Of a stretch of DNA of 64,000 bases, positions 9,708 through 18,690 are shown piece by piece; positions within the stretch are counted from its first letter, which is position 1; each line of letters begins with the position of its first letter. The notes below the pieces were generated by a model. The model made no database searches, was not told the DNA's origin, and saw only the letters and a list, made by a program, of their open reading frames with translations. Location: contig JAJECS010000003.1 of the NCBI GenBank assembly GCA_022821905.1, forward strand, positions 62,001 through 126,000. The letters run 5' to 3'. The stretch is from Chloroflexota bacterium. Lineage in GTDB: Bacteria > Chloroflexota > UBA11872. The translations under genes and the position numbers were made by a program.

Positions 9708-10769
9708 CTAAATCAGCGCCAATCCCGGTTCGGGTTCGAGCGGGCCGGTCGCAACTTCGCCGCGCGCCAGCCGCCAGGTTCCGGCGACCGCGATCATGCT
9801 GGCGTTGTCCACGCAGTGCTTGAGCGCCGGTACGTGGACGGGAACCGGCGAAGCGGCAGTCAACGCCGCACGCAGGCGCGCATTGGCCGCCACGCCGCCC
9901 GTGAGCGTGATCGCGGCGGCGCGCATTTGCCTGGCCGCCCGCACAGTCTTGGCCACAAGGACGTCGACCACGGACACCTCGAACGCGTGAGCCACGTCCG
10001 CCACGAACTCGGCATCATCGATGCCGGTCGCGCCGCTATCCGCCGCACCAATCCGCGCCGCCTCGACCGGTCCCAACTCGTCGTGGACCAACCGCCGCAC
10101 GGCAGTCTTGAGTCCGCTGAAGCTGAAGTCGCTGCTGCCCGGCAGCCAGGCGCGCGGCAGCTCGAAGGGGGACCCGTCGCGCCCCGCCGCGGCCCGCTGG
10201 ATGGCCGGGCCGCCCGGATAGGACAAGCCCAGCATTCGCGCCACCTTGTCGAACGCCTCGCCGGCGGCATCGTCGCGCGTGCGGCCAATAACCCGGTATT
10301 CGCCAGGCGCGGCGCCGTAGACAAGCTCGGTGTGACCGCCGGACACGATCAGGGCCATCAGCGGAAACTCCGGCGGTTCGCCATCGTTGAGCCACGGCGA
10401 CGCGAAGTGTCCTTCCAGGTGGTTCACAGGTACGAGCGGGCGATCCAAGGCATAGGCCAGGCCCTGCGCGAACCCCAGCCCCACCAGCAACGAGCCGGGG
10501 AGTCCGGGGCCCTGCGTGACGGCCAGCGCGTCTAGCTCCGCCGCGTCGATCGCCGCTTCCGACAAGCACGCGTGCCACACGGCGTCGATGGCCTCGACGT
10601 GGATGCGGGCGGCGGCTTCCGGCACGATGCCGCCCATCGCGGCGTGCGGCTCAATTTGGGTTTGGCTCTTGAGCGCCAACTCCTCGCATTCCGCCCGCAC
10701 CACCGCCACCGAGGTGTCGTCGCAGGATGTCTCGATGGCCGCGATCAGCGACCCGTCGGGAATCGTCAC
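9708..10769 (-). CDS. tsaD: tRNA N6-adenosine threonylcarbamoyltransferase
   Basis: IAAIETSCDDTSVAVV; VNHLEGHFASPW; VSGGHTELV; GGVAANARLR; GTG start overlaps rimI stop. Confidence 0.95.
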   Translation of the reverse strand: MTIPDGSLIAAIETSCDDTSVAVVRAECEELALKSQTQIEPHAAMGGIVPEAAARIHVEAIDAVWHACLSEAAIDAAELDALAVTQGPGLPGSLLVGLGFAQGLAYALDRPLVPVNHLEGHFASPWLNDGEPPEFPLMALIVSGGHTELVYGAAPGEYRVIGRTRDDAAGEAFDKVARMLGLSYPGGPAIQRAAAGRDGSPFELPRAWLPGSSDFSFSGLKTAVRRLVHDELGPVEAARIGAADSGATGIDDAEFVADVAHAFEVSVVDVLVAKTVRAARQMRAAAITLTGGVAANARLRAALTAASPVPVHVPALKHCVDNASMIAVAGTWRLARGEVATGPLEPEPGLALI

Positions 10770-11389
10770 AGGCGCGCCGCCCAACTGAGGCGCTCGGCGA
10801 GATCGCGCTCATTGCGCGTGAGGCGCGCATGGAAGTCCGGCCCGTGGATGGGTTCGCTCCACATGATCAGCGCGTCTTCCCGGTCGTCGCTGTAGTAGCG
10901 CGGTCGCACCCCATGGTCCACGAAGCCGTATTTGCGATAGAGATTCTGCGCCCCCCGGTTGCTCATGCGCACCTCGAGGGTGATGCGCGTGGCGCCGCGC
11001 AGCCGGCTGAGCTTGGCCATCTCGATGATCAGCGCCTCGGCGAACCCGCGCCGGCGATATTCGGGATCGACCGCGATGGTCGTGATGTGCGATTCGTCGA
11101 TCATGAGCCACATCCCACCGAACGCGACGATGTCGTTGCCCGGCGCCGGGGCGCGCGGCCATAGGTTGAACGGGAATCGTCGCGGCGGGGGTGGCGGCGG
11201 CGGCTCCACGCCGGGGCGGCGCGCCACGAAATACCACGCCCGCTGGTTGTTCATGATTTCCCGTCGGTACGAGTCGCGCGGCCAGGGCACAGAGAACGAC
11301 GCCCTTTCGATCCGGCGCACCTGCGGCAAGTCATCGAGCTGCATCGGCTCGATCACGATCTCCGGACCGTCGTCGCGACCGTCAGCCAT
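10766..11389 (-). CDS. rimI: Ribosomal-protein-alanine N-acetyltransferase (GNAT)
   Basis: ITTIAVDPEYRRRGFAEALI; LEVRMSNRGAQNLYRKYGF; in tsa operon. Confidence 0.88.
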   Translation of the reverse strand: MADGRDDGPEIVIEPMQLDDLPQVRRIERASFSVPWPRDSYRREIMNNQRAWYFVARRPGVEPPPPPPPRRFPFNLWPRAPAPGNDIVAFGGMWLMIDESHITTIAVDPEYRRRGFAEALIIEMAKLSRLRGATRITLEVRMSNRGAQNLYRKYGFVDHGVRPRYYSDDREDALIMWSEPIHGPDFHARLTRNERDLAERLSWAARL

Positions 11390-12014
11390 GGCCGGCCGTG
11401 GGGACGTAGATGGGTCGGGCCACGGTCACGCCAATCGTCGACGGATCGCGCTCGCCAGCCACGCGGCCGAGGGCATGTGCGACCTCAACCGGCCGGATGC
11501 GCCGCAGCCGCAATCCGGCAGCGACAATTCCTTCCGCCGTGTCGTCGTCGACATCGCCGGCCACGGTCACGCCCGAACCAAGCTGCACCGCAAGCTCGGG
11601 CGGGCCGATGGCGGGGCCTACGGGCGCGGCCCGCCCACTGGTCCAGCAGTAGAGGCGGCCACGGCCGGCGGGAATGACGATCGGTCCGGCGTGGCCGCCG
11701 GCCGCACCGGCCACTGCGGCGGCCGACCGCACGCCGACGAACGGCACGCCCAGCCCGGTCGCCAGGCCCTTTGCGAACGCCACGCCGGCGCGCAGCCGCG
11801 CATAGCGTCCCGGCCCCATCGCCGCGGCGACCGTGCGCAGGTGCTCGCGCCATGCCGGCACGGAGGGCCTTATGCCGGCGTGCACGGCGCGCAGCCCGTT
11901 GACGAGCGGCGTCTGCGCGGAATCGCCCTGCCACGCCGCCAGCACCTCGTCGCCGTGCAGCAGCGCCATGGCGGGTGCGGAGCCTGTGGTATCCATCGCA
12001 AGTACCATCGTCAT
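11382..12014 (-). CDS. tsaB: tRNA threonylcarbamoyladenosine biosynthesis protein TsaB
   Basis: MVLAMDTTGSAPAMALLHGDEVL; GPGRYARLRAGVAFAKGLATGLGVPFVGV; operon position. Confidence 0.88.
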   Translation of the reverse strand: MTMVLAMDTTGSAPAMALLHGDEVLAAWQGDSAQTPLVNGLRAVHAGIRPSVPAWREHLRTVAAAMGPGRYARLRAGVAFAKGLATGLGVPFVGVRSAAAVAGAAGGHAGPIVIPAGRGRLYCWTSGRAAPVGPAIGPPELAVQLGSGVTVAGDVDDDTAEGIVAAGLRLRRIRPVEVAHALGRVAGERDPSTIGVTVARPIYVPTAGHG

Positions 12015-12517
12015 CGCGCCGCCATCCGTGCGTCCACGGCCGCGAGGAGTTCCCGACTGCGAGGTCCGCCGGCTGAGAGCGTGATCGTCCGCCGGTTCGT
12101 CGACTCCGCCTGGATCGCCACGAGCAAGCAGTCCTCGGGCATGCGCTCACCAGCTCGTTCGGACCACTCGACCGCCGTGACCGCCGGTTCGTCGAGCAGG
12201 TCCTCCCAGTCGATCGAATCCAGGTCGAGCGCGCCCGCCAGGCGGTAGAGATCAACATGCTGCAGCCGCAACCGGCCCGACCCATAGACCGACACGAGCA
12301 CATAGGTCGGCGACGTCACACCCTCCGCGACGCCAAGCCCCTGGGCAATGCCCTGGGCGACCACGGTTTTGCCCGCGCCCAGCTCGCCCTGGAGCGCGAT
12401 GAGGTCTCCCGGCCGCGCGGACCGACCAATGGCGACGCCGACGGCTCGCGTAGCGTCCGGCCCGTCGGAGGCGATTTGGGTTTGGGCAACCGTAGGGAAC
12501 GTCAATGCACGCTCCAC
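12011..12517 (-). CDS. tsaE: tRNA threonylcarbamoyladenosine biosynthesis ATPase TsaE
   Basis: LQGELGAGKTVVAQGIAQGLGV; VTSPTYVLVSVY; HVDLYRL; VEWSERA. Confidence 0.92.
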   Translation of the reverse strand: MERALTFPTVAQTQIASDGPDATRAVGVAIGRSARPGDLIALQGELGAGKTVVAQGIAQGLGVAEGVTSPTYVLVSVYGSGRLRLQHVDLYRLAGALDLDSIDWEDLLDEPAVTAVEWSERAGERMPEDCLLVAIQAESTNRRTITLSAGGPRSRELLAAVDARMAAR

Positions 12518-12531
12518 GAGAGGCGGCGGCG

Positions 12532-13734
12532 ATGAGCCTGCACGTCGCCATGATCGCGCCGACGGGATTCTTCGCGGACTACGGGTGTCACGTGCGGATC
12601 CTGGAGGAAGCCCACGCGCTGCAAGCGTTGGGCCACGCCGTCACAATTTTTACCTATCCGACCGGCGCCACGCCGGACGGACTGCGCGTGGTGCGCCTGC
12701 CGGCGTTTCGCCGTCAATCGGGCGCGCACGTCGGCTCGCACCGGCGCAAGCTGCTGCTGGACCCGCTGCTGGCTGGTCTGGTCCTCGCTCGCGGTCTGCG
12801 CCAACCCATTGACGTGGTGCACGGCCATCTGCACGAAGGCGCCGCGATTGGCTGGCCGCTGGCGCGCGCTCGCCGGGTGCCGCTGATCCTGGACTACCAG
12901 GGAAGTCTGACCAGCGAGATGGTCGACCATCGGTTCCTCTCGCCGGACGGTCCCGGACTGCAGATCTTCGGCGTGGTCGAGCGTGTGATCGAGGCCGCGG
13001 CCGACTGCATCGTCACGAGCTCGGCGTTTGCCCGGGACCAGCTTGCCGCGCGCAAGTCGTGGTCGGCGGAGCGGATTCTCAGCGTTCCCGACGGCGTTGA
13101 CGTGGGGCGGTTTCGCCCGCGAGCGCCGGAAGATACCCCCGAGCTGGCCTCGCTGCGACTCCGGCTCGGCATTCCGCCGAACCGGCTGGTGGTCGGCTAT
13201 CTCGGCCTGCTCGCGGAATACCAGGGGACCGGCGACCTCATCCGCGCCGCGCGCCTGGTGGTGGACGCCGAGCCGGGGACGCACTTCCTGATCATGGGAT
13301 ACCCCAATGCCGCCGAATACGAGCACGCCGCCAGGCAGGCGGGCCTGGCCGAGCACGCGACGTTCACGGGCCGAATTCCTTATGCGCAAGCGCCGGCGTA
13401 TCTGCGGCTTTGCGACCTGGCGGTGGCGCCCAAGCGGTCGGAAACCGAGGGCAACGGCAAGGTGCTCAACTACATGGCCACCGGCCTGCCGACCGTGGCC
13501 TACGCGCGCGGAGTGGCCGCCGAATTTCTCGGTCCCGCCGCCCGGCTCGCCGAGCGAGGATCCGTGCCGGCGCTCGCCAGTGAGATTCTGCGCCTGGTGC
13601 GAGACGCCAGATCGCGCCGGACCTACGGGGAGAACCTACGGGCGCGCGCTGAGCAAGAGTTCTCCTGGCAGCGACAGGTCGGAAAGATTCTCGACGTGTA
13701 CGCGTCCGTCGGCGCAGAAGCGCGGCGCGACTGA
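12532..13734 (+). CDS. Glycosyltransferase family 4
   Basis: MSLHVAMIAPTGFFADYGCHVRILEEAHALQALGH...; VPDGVDVGRFRP; VGYLGLLAEYQGTGDLI; APKRSETEGNGKVLNYMATGLPTVAY. Confidence 0.88.
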   Translation: MSLHVAMIAPTGFFADYGCHVRILEEAHALQALGHAVTIFTYPTGATPDGLRVVRLPAFRRQSGAHVGSHRRKLLLDPLLAGLVLARGLRQPIDVVHGHLHEGAAIGWPLARARRVPLILDYQGSLTSEMVDHRFLSPDGPGLQIFGVVERVIEAAADCIVTSSAFARDQLAARKSWSAERILSVPDGVDVGRFRPRAPEDTPELASLRLRLGIPPNRLVVGYLGLLAEYQGTGDLIRAARLVVDAEPGTHFLIMGYPNAAEYEHAARQAGLAEHATFTGRIPYAQAPAYLRLCDLAVAPKRSETEGNGKVLNYMATGLPTVAYARGVAAEFLGPAARLAERGSVPALASEILRLVRDARSRRTYGENLRARAEQEFSWQRQVGKILDVYASVGAEARRD

Positions 13735-13789
13735 TTGCTACCGTAACTCTGACGCCCGCCACACGTCGGAGGGTCGCATAGAGCCTGGG

Positions 13790-15154
13790 TTGGCGATCGG
13801 ACTGGCGGCCGGTTGCGCCTTCGTCATTGCCGCGGGGGGCTCGGTCGCGCTCCGGCGTTTCTGGCCGCACTTTCGCTCGGCGGAGGTCAAGCGCGGGGCG
13901 CATCAGATCGCCGCGCCGCTCGGCGTGTCCGGCAAGCTGCCGCTGGTGGGCGGCGTTGCCGCCGTCGCCGCCGCCGTCATCGCCGCAGCTCTATTGTCCG
14001 CCGGTCCGGCCGCCTCCAGCGCCTGGTGGGTGCTGGTCGTCGCAGCCGGGTTCTTTCTCTTCGGGCTCGCCGACGACCTGCGCAAGACGCGCGTCGGGCG
14101 CGGCGTGCCCGAGGGCGCCTACCTGGTCATCGCTCTGATACTCAGCGTCGGCGCGACGGCGCTATTGGTGGGACCCGGCGCCCACGCATCCGGCTCGACA
14201 TCGCCCTACGCAATGGCGCATTGGCTCGGCCCGGGGGCACACGTACCGCTGAGCGCCTGGTATGTCGCGCTCATCCTTGGAACCACGTTGGCGACCAGCT
14301 TCAGCGACGGCATGGACGGTCTTACGCCGGGCACCGTGACCATCGCGACGGCAGGCGCCGCGCTGGTGGCCGGGCTCGCCGCCGGGGTCAGCCACGCCGG
14401 CTGGCCGCTCAGCGTGGCGGCCATTGCCGCCGGGCTCCTGGTGTGGAATCTGCCGTCGGAGTGGTCGCCGGCCAATCGCGGCGCCAAACGTCGCGCGAGC
14501 ATCTACATCGGCGACAGCGGAGCCCTGATGCTGGGAGCGGCCTCGGCGGCGGCGGCGATCGTGGCGGGCGTCGATCTGCTGTGGCCGGTGATCGCGGCGC
14601 CGCTGCTGCTGGAAGGCCTCTCGTCGCTGCTGCAAGCCAAGATCCTGGTGCCGCTGTACCGGCGCTGGCGCGATCCCCGGCTCCCGGACGGCTCGCCGGT
14701 TCCGCATCAGCAATTCCCTCTGCCGCTACTAGCGTCTCCGCTGCACTACCACTGGGAGATCGTCGGCCTGAATCGGCAAAAGATCGTGCTGGGCTTTTGG
14801 GCCGGCACCGCCGCCACTGCGGGCCTGTGCGTCATCGCAGCCACGATGCTCGATTCGGCGTGGGCAGCGCTGGCGATAGCCCTCGCCGCGGCGGTGGGCG
14901 CGGCGTTCTGGGGCGCGGCCACGTGGACCCGACCGGCATTCGTGACTGCGGACGGCGACTTCTTGCTGCTGTTTCACGGCCGGCCCATCCGGTTGCTCGG
15001 ATGGCTGCTGGCGCGGCAGCGACGCGTCGTCGGCGACTCGAATGCAGCCAAGGCAGCCGCAGACCGGGGCCTTCTTGACCGGCCCATGAATGCCCACGTG
15101 CTCGACGCGACTCTCGAAGAGTTGCTGGCCAATGTGAAACGGCCGGCGACGTGA
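13790..15154 (+). CDS. MraY/WecA-like phosphoglycosyl transferase (glycosyl transferase family 4 membrane)
   Basis: Polytopic; FLFGLADDLRKT, FSDGMDGLTPGT, YIGDSGALMLGA, PLHYHWE. Start uncertain (ORF track extends to 13307 across the GT gene). Confidence 0.82.
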   Translation: MAIGLAAGCAFVIAAGGSVALRRFWPHFRSAEVKRGAHQIAAPLGVSGKLPLVGGVAAVAAAVIAAALLSAGPAASSAWWVLVVAAGFFLFGLADDLRKTRVGRGVPEGAYLVIALILSVGATALLVGPGAHASGSTSPYAMAHWLGPGAHVPLSAWYVALILGTTLATSFSDGMDGLTPGTVTIATAGAALVAGLAAGVSHAGWPLSVAAIAAGLLVWNLPSEWSPANRGAKRRASIYIGDSGALMLGAASAAAAIVAGVDLLWPVIAAPLLLEGLSSLLQAKILVPLYRRWRDPRLPDGSPVPHQQFPLPLLASPLHYHWEIVGLNRQKIVLGFWAGTAATAGLCVIAATMLDSAWAALAIALAAAVGAAFWGAATWTRPAFVTADGDFLLLFHGRPIRLLGWLLARQRRVVGDSNAAKAAADRGLLDRPMNAHVLDATLEELLANVKRPAT

Positions 15155-16227
15155 GCACATCGGGCGCGAGCGGGGACCTGCGCGCCGGCGTGAGCGCCAT
15201 CCTGGCGGCGAGCGGAGACGTTGGCCCGTGGACGTGGCACGCCGTTGCCGCCGACGCGCGGCATGAAATCTGGCGACTTCACTCGGGTCCGGCGTCATTG
15301 ATCGTGAAGGTGTACCTGCCGGCTGCCGACCGCTACTACCACCACCGCTGGCGACGCGAGGAGCGGGCGCTGGACTTGCTCAGCCGCCAGGCGCCCGGAT
15401 TGGCCCCGGAGCCGTACGGCGCCATGCTCGCCACAGACGCCTTCGCCGCCGTGGTCATGGAGGACCTGGGAACTCATTCCCTGGCCGACCGGCTCGAATC
15501 CGCGAACGCCAGCGAGCGCGCCGGCCTGCTGGATTGCGCCGTCGACGCGTTGGCCGCGTTCCGCGAGGTCGCATCGCGCCACCAGGGCATGCTCCGGGCA
15601 CTGGCGTACCAGAGCGATCTGGACCGCATCACGCGCGACACGTTGCAGCGACGCCTGGCCATCGCCGCGGCCCGGCTCGGCGATCCATCGACCGCCCCGG
15701 AGCCGGATGCTGCACCCCGGGCGTTGGCGCCCGATCTTCCCTGGCGGGACCTCGAGGCGGGCATCGTCAAACCGCTCATCCGCGCGCCGCGGCGAGTGGT
15801 GCACAACGGGTTCTCGCCGCTCAACCTGATGCCGCGCCCCGGCGGACGGCTGGCCGTCATCGACTGGGAAACTCTGGCGGTGGCCGCCCCCGCACTGGAT
15901 GCGGCCGACCTGCTGACGTTTCCGAATTTCGGGCTCTCCGCGGACGCCATGGAGGACCGGGCGGCCCGGCTCGCCGGCGAGTCCGACTCCGCCGGATCAA
16001 TCCAGGTGTTTTGGGCCGCCGCCGCCGAGCGCGGCTTGACCTACGCCGCCACCGCCGCCGTGCGCGAGCGCCGCGGGCAGGCAGAGTCGCAATCCGGTCG
16101 GGCGGCGACATACGCCGCGCGTCGTCGGTGGTATCTCCGCGTGTTCGACGAGGCCGTCGAACGTCTCGACCTGGACGCCGGCGCGCGGCGTCGGATCCGC
16201 GACGCGGTGCCGGGGATCGACGGCTGA
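15151..16227 (+). CDS. Aminoglycoside-phosphotransferase/choline-kinase-fold protein
   Basis: VVHNGFSPLNLMPRPGGRLAVIDWETLAVAAPALDAADLLTF (catalytic HxxxxxxN/D and IDWE motifs); GTG start overlaps mraY-like stop. Confidence 0.75.
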   Translation: MSTSGASGDLRAGVSAILAASGDVGPWTWHAVAADARHEIWRLHSGPASLIVKVYLPAADRYYHHRWRREERALDLLSRQAPGLAPEPYGAMLATDAFAAVVMEDLGTHSLADRLESANASERAGLLDCAVDALAAFREVASRHQGMLRALAYQSDLDRITRDTLQRRLAIAAARLGDPSTAPEPDAAPRALAPDLPWRDLEAGIVKPLIRAPRRVVHNGFSPLNLMPRPGGRLAVIDWETLAVAAPALDAADLLTFPNFGLSADAMEDRAARLAGESDSAGSIQVFWAAAAERGLTYAATAAVRERRGQAESQSGRAATYAARRRWYLRVFDEAVERLDLDAGARRRIRDAVPGIDG

Positions 16228-17639
16228 TGTTCACGCTGGCCGACGTGGCCGTGGCTGCCGACCAGCCACCGCCTCCCGGCGCGGATGAACTCACCATGTC
16301 CGCCGCGCATTTCGACAGCCGCCGCATCCAACCGGGCATGTTGTTCGTGGCGCTTCCCGGAGCGCGCGTAGACGGCCACGACTTCATCGGCGACGCATTC
16401 GCCGGCGGCGCGGCGGCGGTGCTGTGCGCCCGGCCCGACTCGGATCAGCCCGTCGAGCGCCAGGTCGTTGCCGCGGAGCCGCAGGCCGCGTTCGAACGAC
16501 TGGCCGGCGCGCTGCGCTCGCGCTCGTCGGCGACGTTCGTCGGCGTCACGGGCAGCAACGGCAAGACAACTACCAAAGAAGCCTTAGCCGCCGCCCTGGG
16601 CGCCGCCGGCCCCACGCTTTCCACCGAACGCAGCGAGAACGCCGAGGTGGGCGTGCCGACCACCCTGTCGCGGTTGACGCCCGCGCACCGCTACGCGGTC
16701 GTCGAGATCGGCGCGCAGGTCGTGGGAGAGATCAACCACTACTGCAGCTATGCCAAGCCTCACCTCGGCGTCATCACGTCCATCGCCGGGGCACACCTGG
16801 GGCTGTTTGGCTCGATGGAGGCCATCGCCACGGCCAAGGGGGAGCTCTTCGAAGCCCTTCCAGAGAGTGGACCGGCCATCGTGAACGCCGACGATCCCTG
16901 GTCCGAGACGCTGCGCCGTCGCGCGCTCGGCCCGGTGGTGTCGTTCGGCCGGTCGGATGCGGCGGACGTGCGGGTGAGCGCCACGCTGCTTATCGATCCA
17001 CCGGGAACCCGCGTGCGCATCGAGTCCGGGAGCTTCAGCGACGCCATCGACGTGGCGGGCACGGCGGGCGCCATCGATCTCGCCTTCGGCGCGGCAGTCG
17101 CGACCGCTCAGGCGCTGGGCATAGACCCGGCCACGGCCTGTAACGGCCTGCGCGACTTTCGACCCGCGCCGCACCGCCTCCGGCTCCAGGCGCTGCCGGG
17201 CGGCGGCCTGCTGCTCGACGACACCTACAACGCAAACGCCGCCTCGATGAAGGTCGCCCTGGACACGCTTCACGCGGTGTCGGTCCCGGGCCGCCGCATC
17301 GCCGTGCTGGGCGACATGTTCGAGTTGGGCAGCTTTGCCCCGGCAGCCCATCGGCAGGTGGGACGGGATGCCGCCGGCGCCGATCGGTTGCTCTGTGTCG
17401 GCGCGCTGGCCGCCCAGATTGCCGCGGGCGCTCGCGCGGCGGGTCTGCAAGCGGTAGACCTGATTCCCGCGGATACCGACGACTCCGCATCGATCTCGAG
17501 TGCCGTGGACGCGGCGGCCGCATGGCTTCGCGAGGAGCTAGCAGCCGGCGACGCAGTGCTGCTCAAAGCCAGCAACGGCATGGGCTTCGCCCGCCTGGCG
17601 GCGGCGGTAACGGAAGCGCCGCAGCTCGACGCCGGCTAA
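16227..17639 (+). CDS. murF: MurF-like UDP-N-acetylmuramoyl-tripeptide--D-Ala-D-Ala ligase
   Basis: FDSRRIQPGMLFVALPG, GVTGSNGKTTTKEALA, LLDDTYNANAASMKVALDTL, VLGDMFELG. Confidence 0.85.
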   Translation: MFTLADVAVAADQPPPPGADELTMSAAHFDSRRIQPGMLFVALPGARVDGHDFIGDAFAGGAAAVLCARPDSDQPVERQVVAAEPQAAFERLAGALRSRSSATFVGVTGSNGKTTTKEALAAALGAAGPTLSTERSENAEVGVPTTLSRLTPAHRYAVVEIGAQVVGEINHYCSYAKPHLGVITSIAGAHLGLFGSMEAIATAKGELFEALPESGPAIVNADDPWSETLRRRALGPVVSFGRSDAADVRVSATLLIDPPGTRVRIESGSFSDAIDVAGTAGAIDLAFGAAVATAQALGIDPATACNGLRDFRPAPHRLRLQALPGGGLLLDDTYNANAASMKVALDTLHAVSVPGRRIAVLGDMFELGSFAPAAHRQVGRDAAGADRLLCVGALAAQIAAGARAAGLQAVDLIPADTDDSASISSAVDAAAAWLREELAAGDAVLLKASNGMGFARLAAAVTEAPQLDAG

Positions 17640-17640
17640 G

Positions 17641-18573
17641 TCAGCCCCCGGCGCGCCTGGCCTTGCGCGCTTCCTCGCGAGCCTGCTCGGCGCGGTAGTT
17701 GGTGATCCAGTTCATCGAATACTCATCACGACCACGGATCAGGTTGGCGGCCAACACCGCGTGCCTGATCTCCTTGTGGGTCATGTCCAGGATCGCCGCC
17801 GTCAGTCCGGCCTCCATGGCCGTCAGCAGGGTCGCCGCGTTGAGCGAGCGTCTGGCCGGCAACCCAAACGAGACATTGCTCAGCCCGATGGACATGTTCA
17901 GGTCGTCCTCCCGGTGCAGCGTGCGAATGGCGCCCAGCAGACCCGGCCCAAACACGTCGTTGGCCCCCACCGGCAGGCACACCGGATCAATGACGATCCG
18001 GTCGGCGGAAATGCCGTGCTCGGCGGCGGTCGCCACCAGCGCGCGCGCGTTTTCCACCCGTTCCTCGGACGTCTCCGGCATGGCGGCGCCGCCCTTGGTG
18101 CACATACCAATCATGCAGGCATCGTGCTCGGCAATCGCCGGCATCAATTCCTGCATGTAGTCCGCCTCGAACGGGACGGAATTCACCAGCGGCCGCCCCC
18201 GCGCGACGTCGAGCCCGGCCAGCAGCACGTCAATGGTGTACGAGTCGATCGATACGGGCACGTCAACCACGTCCTGCACCGCGCGCACGGCGTCGCGCAT
18301 CTTGCGCTTCTCGATCTCGTGGTGCGGATCGCCCGTGTTGACGTCGATCACCGTGGCGCCGGCCGCGACCTGCCGCGTGGCGTCACGCTGGACATAGGTC
18401 CAGTTGCCCTCGTCGTAGGCGCGTTGGAGTCGCGGCTTGTTGGTGGGGTTGAGGCGCTCGCCGATGGGCACGAAGGCCTCATCCGCGCTGATCACCACTT
18501 CTAGGCCATCACGGCCACGGAGCACCGTCCGCACGGAACCTCGACTTACGACGTAGGCGCGGCGCCCTGGCAT
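17641..18573 (-). CDS. Pterin-binding methyltetrahydrofolate methyltransferase-like protein
   Basis: FVPIGERLNPTNKPRLQRAY, GATVIDVNTGDP, PVSIDSYTIDVLLAGL, MSIGLSNVSFGLP, DPVCLPVG; similar to MtrH/AcsE-type pterin TIM barrels. Confidence 0.78.
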   Translation of the reverse strand: MPGRRAYVVSRGSVRTVLRGRDGLEVVISADEAFVPIGERLNPTNKPRLQRAYDEGNWTYVQRDATRQVAAGATVIDVNTGDPHHEIEKRKMRDAVRAVQDVVDVPVSIDSYTIDVLLAGLDVARGRPLVNSVPFEADYMQELMPAIAEHDACMIGMCTKGGAAMPETSEERVENARALVATAAEHGISADRIVIDPVCLPVGANDVFGPGLLGAIRTLHREDDLNMSIGLSNVSFGLPARRSLNAATLLTAMEAGLTAAILDMTHKEIRHAVLAANLIRGRDEYSMNWITNYRAEQAREEARKARRAGG

Positions 18574-18662
18574 GAGGCGCGCGCATAGGAGTGGTTGAGG
18601 ATACGAACGGCGCGGCGGCCTGGCAACGCGCCCACGACGCCACGAGCGGGCTCGTGCAGTTT

Positions 18663-18690
18663 CGTCATTCCCGCGGAGGCGGGAATCCAG
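18663..18690. repeat. REP-like dispersed repeat (CGTCATTCCCGCGGAGGCGGGAATCCAG)
   Basis: Same core as copies at 33611, 56184 and 56981; overlaps the folP 3' end. Confidence 0.85.

Noticed and set aside
13307-13789. N-terminal extension of the MraY-like ORF
   Set aside because: Overlaps the real glycosyltransferase frame; Arg/Pro-rich shadow sequence. True start is near 13790
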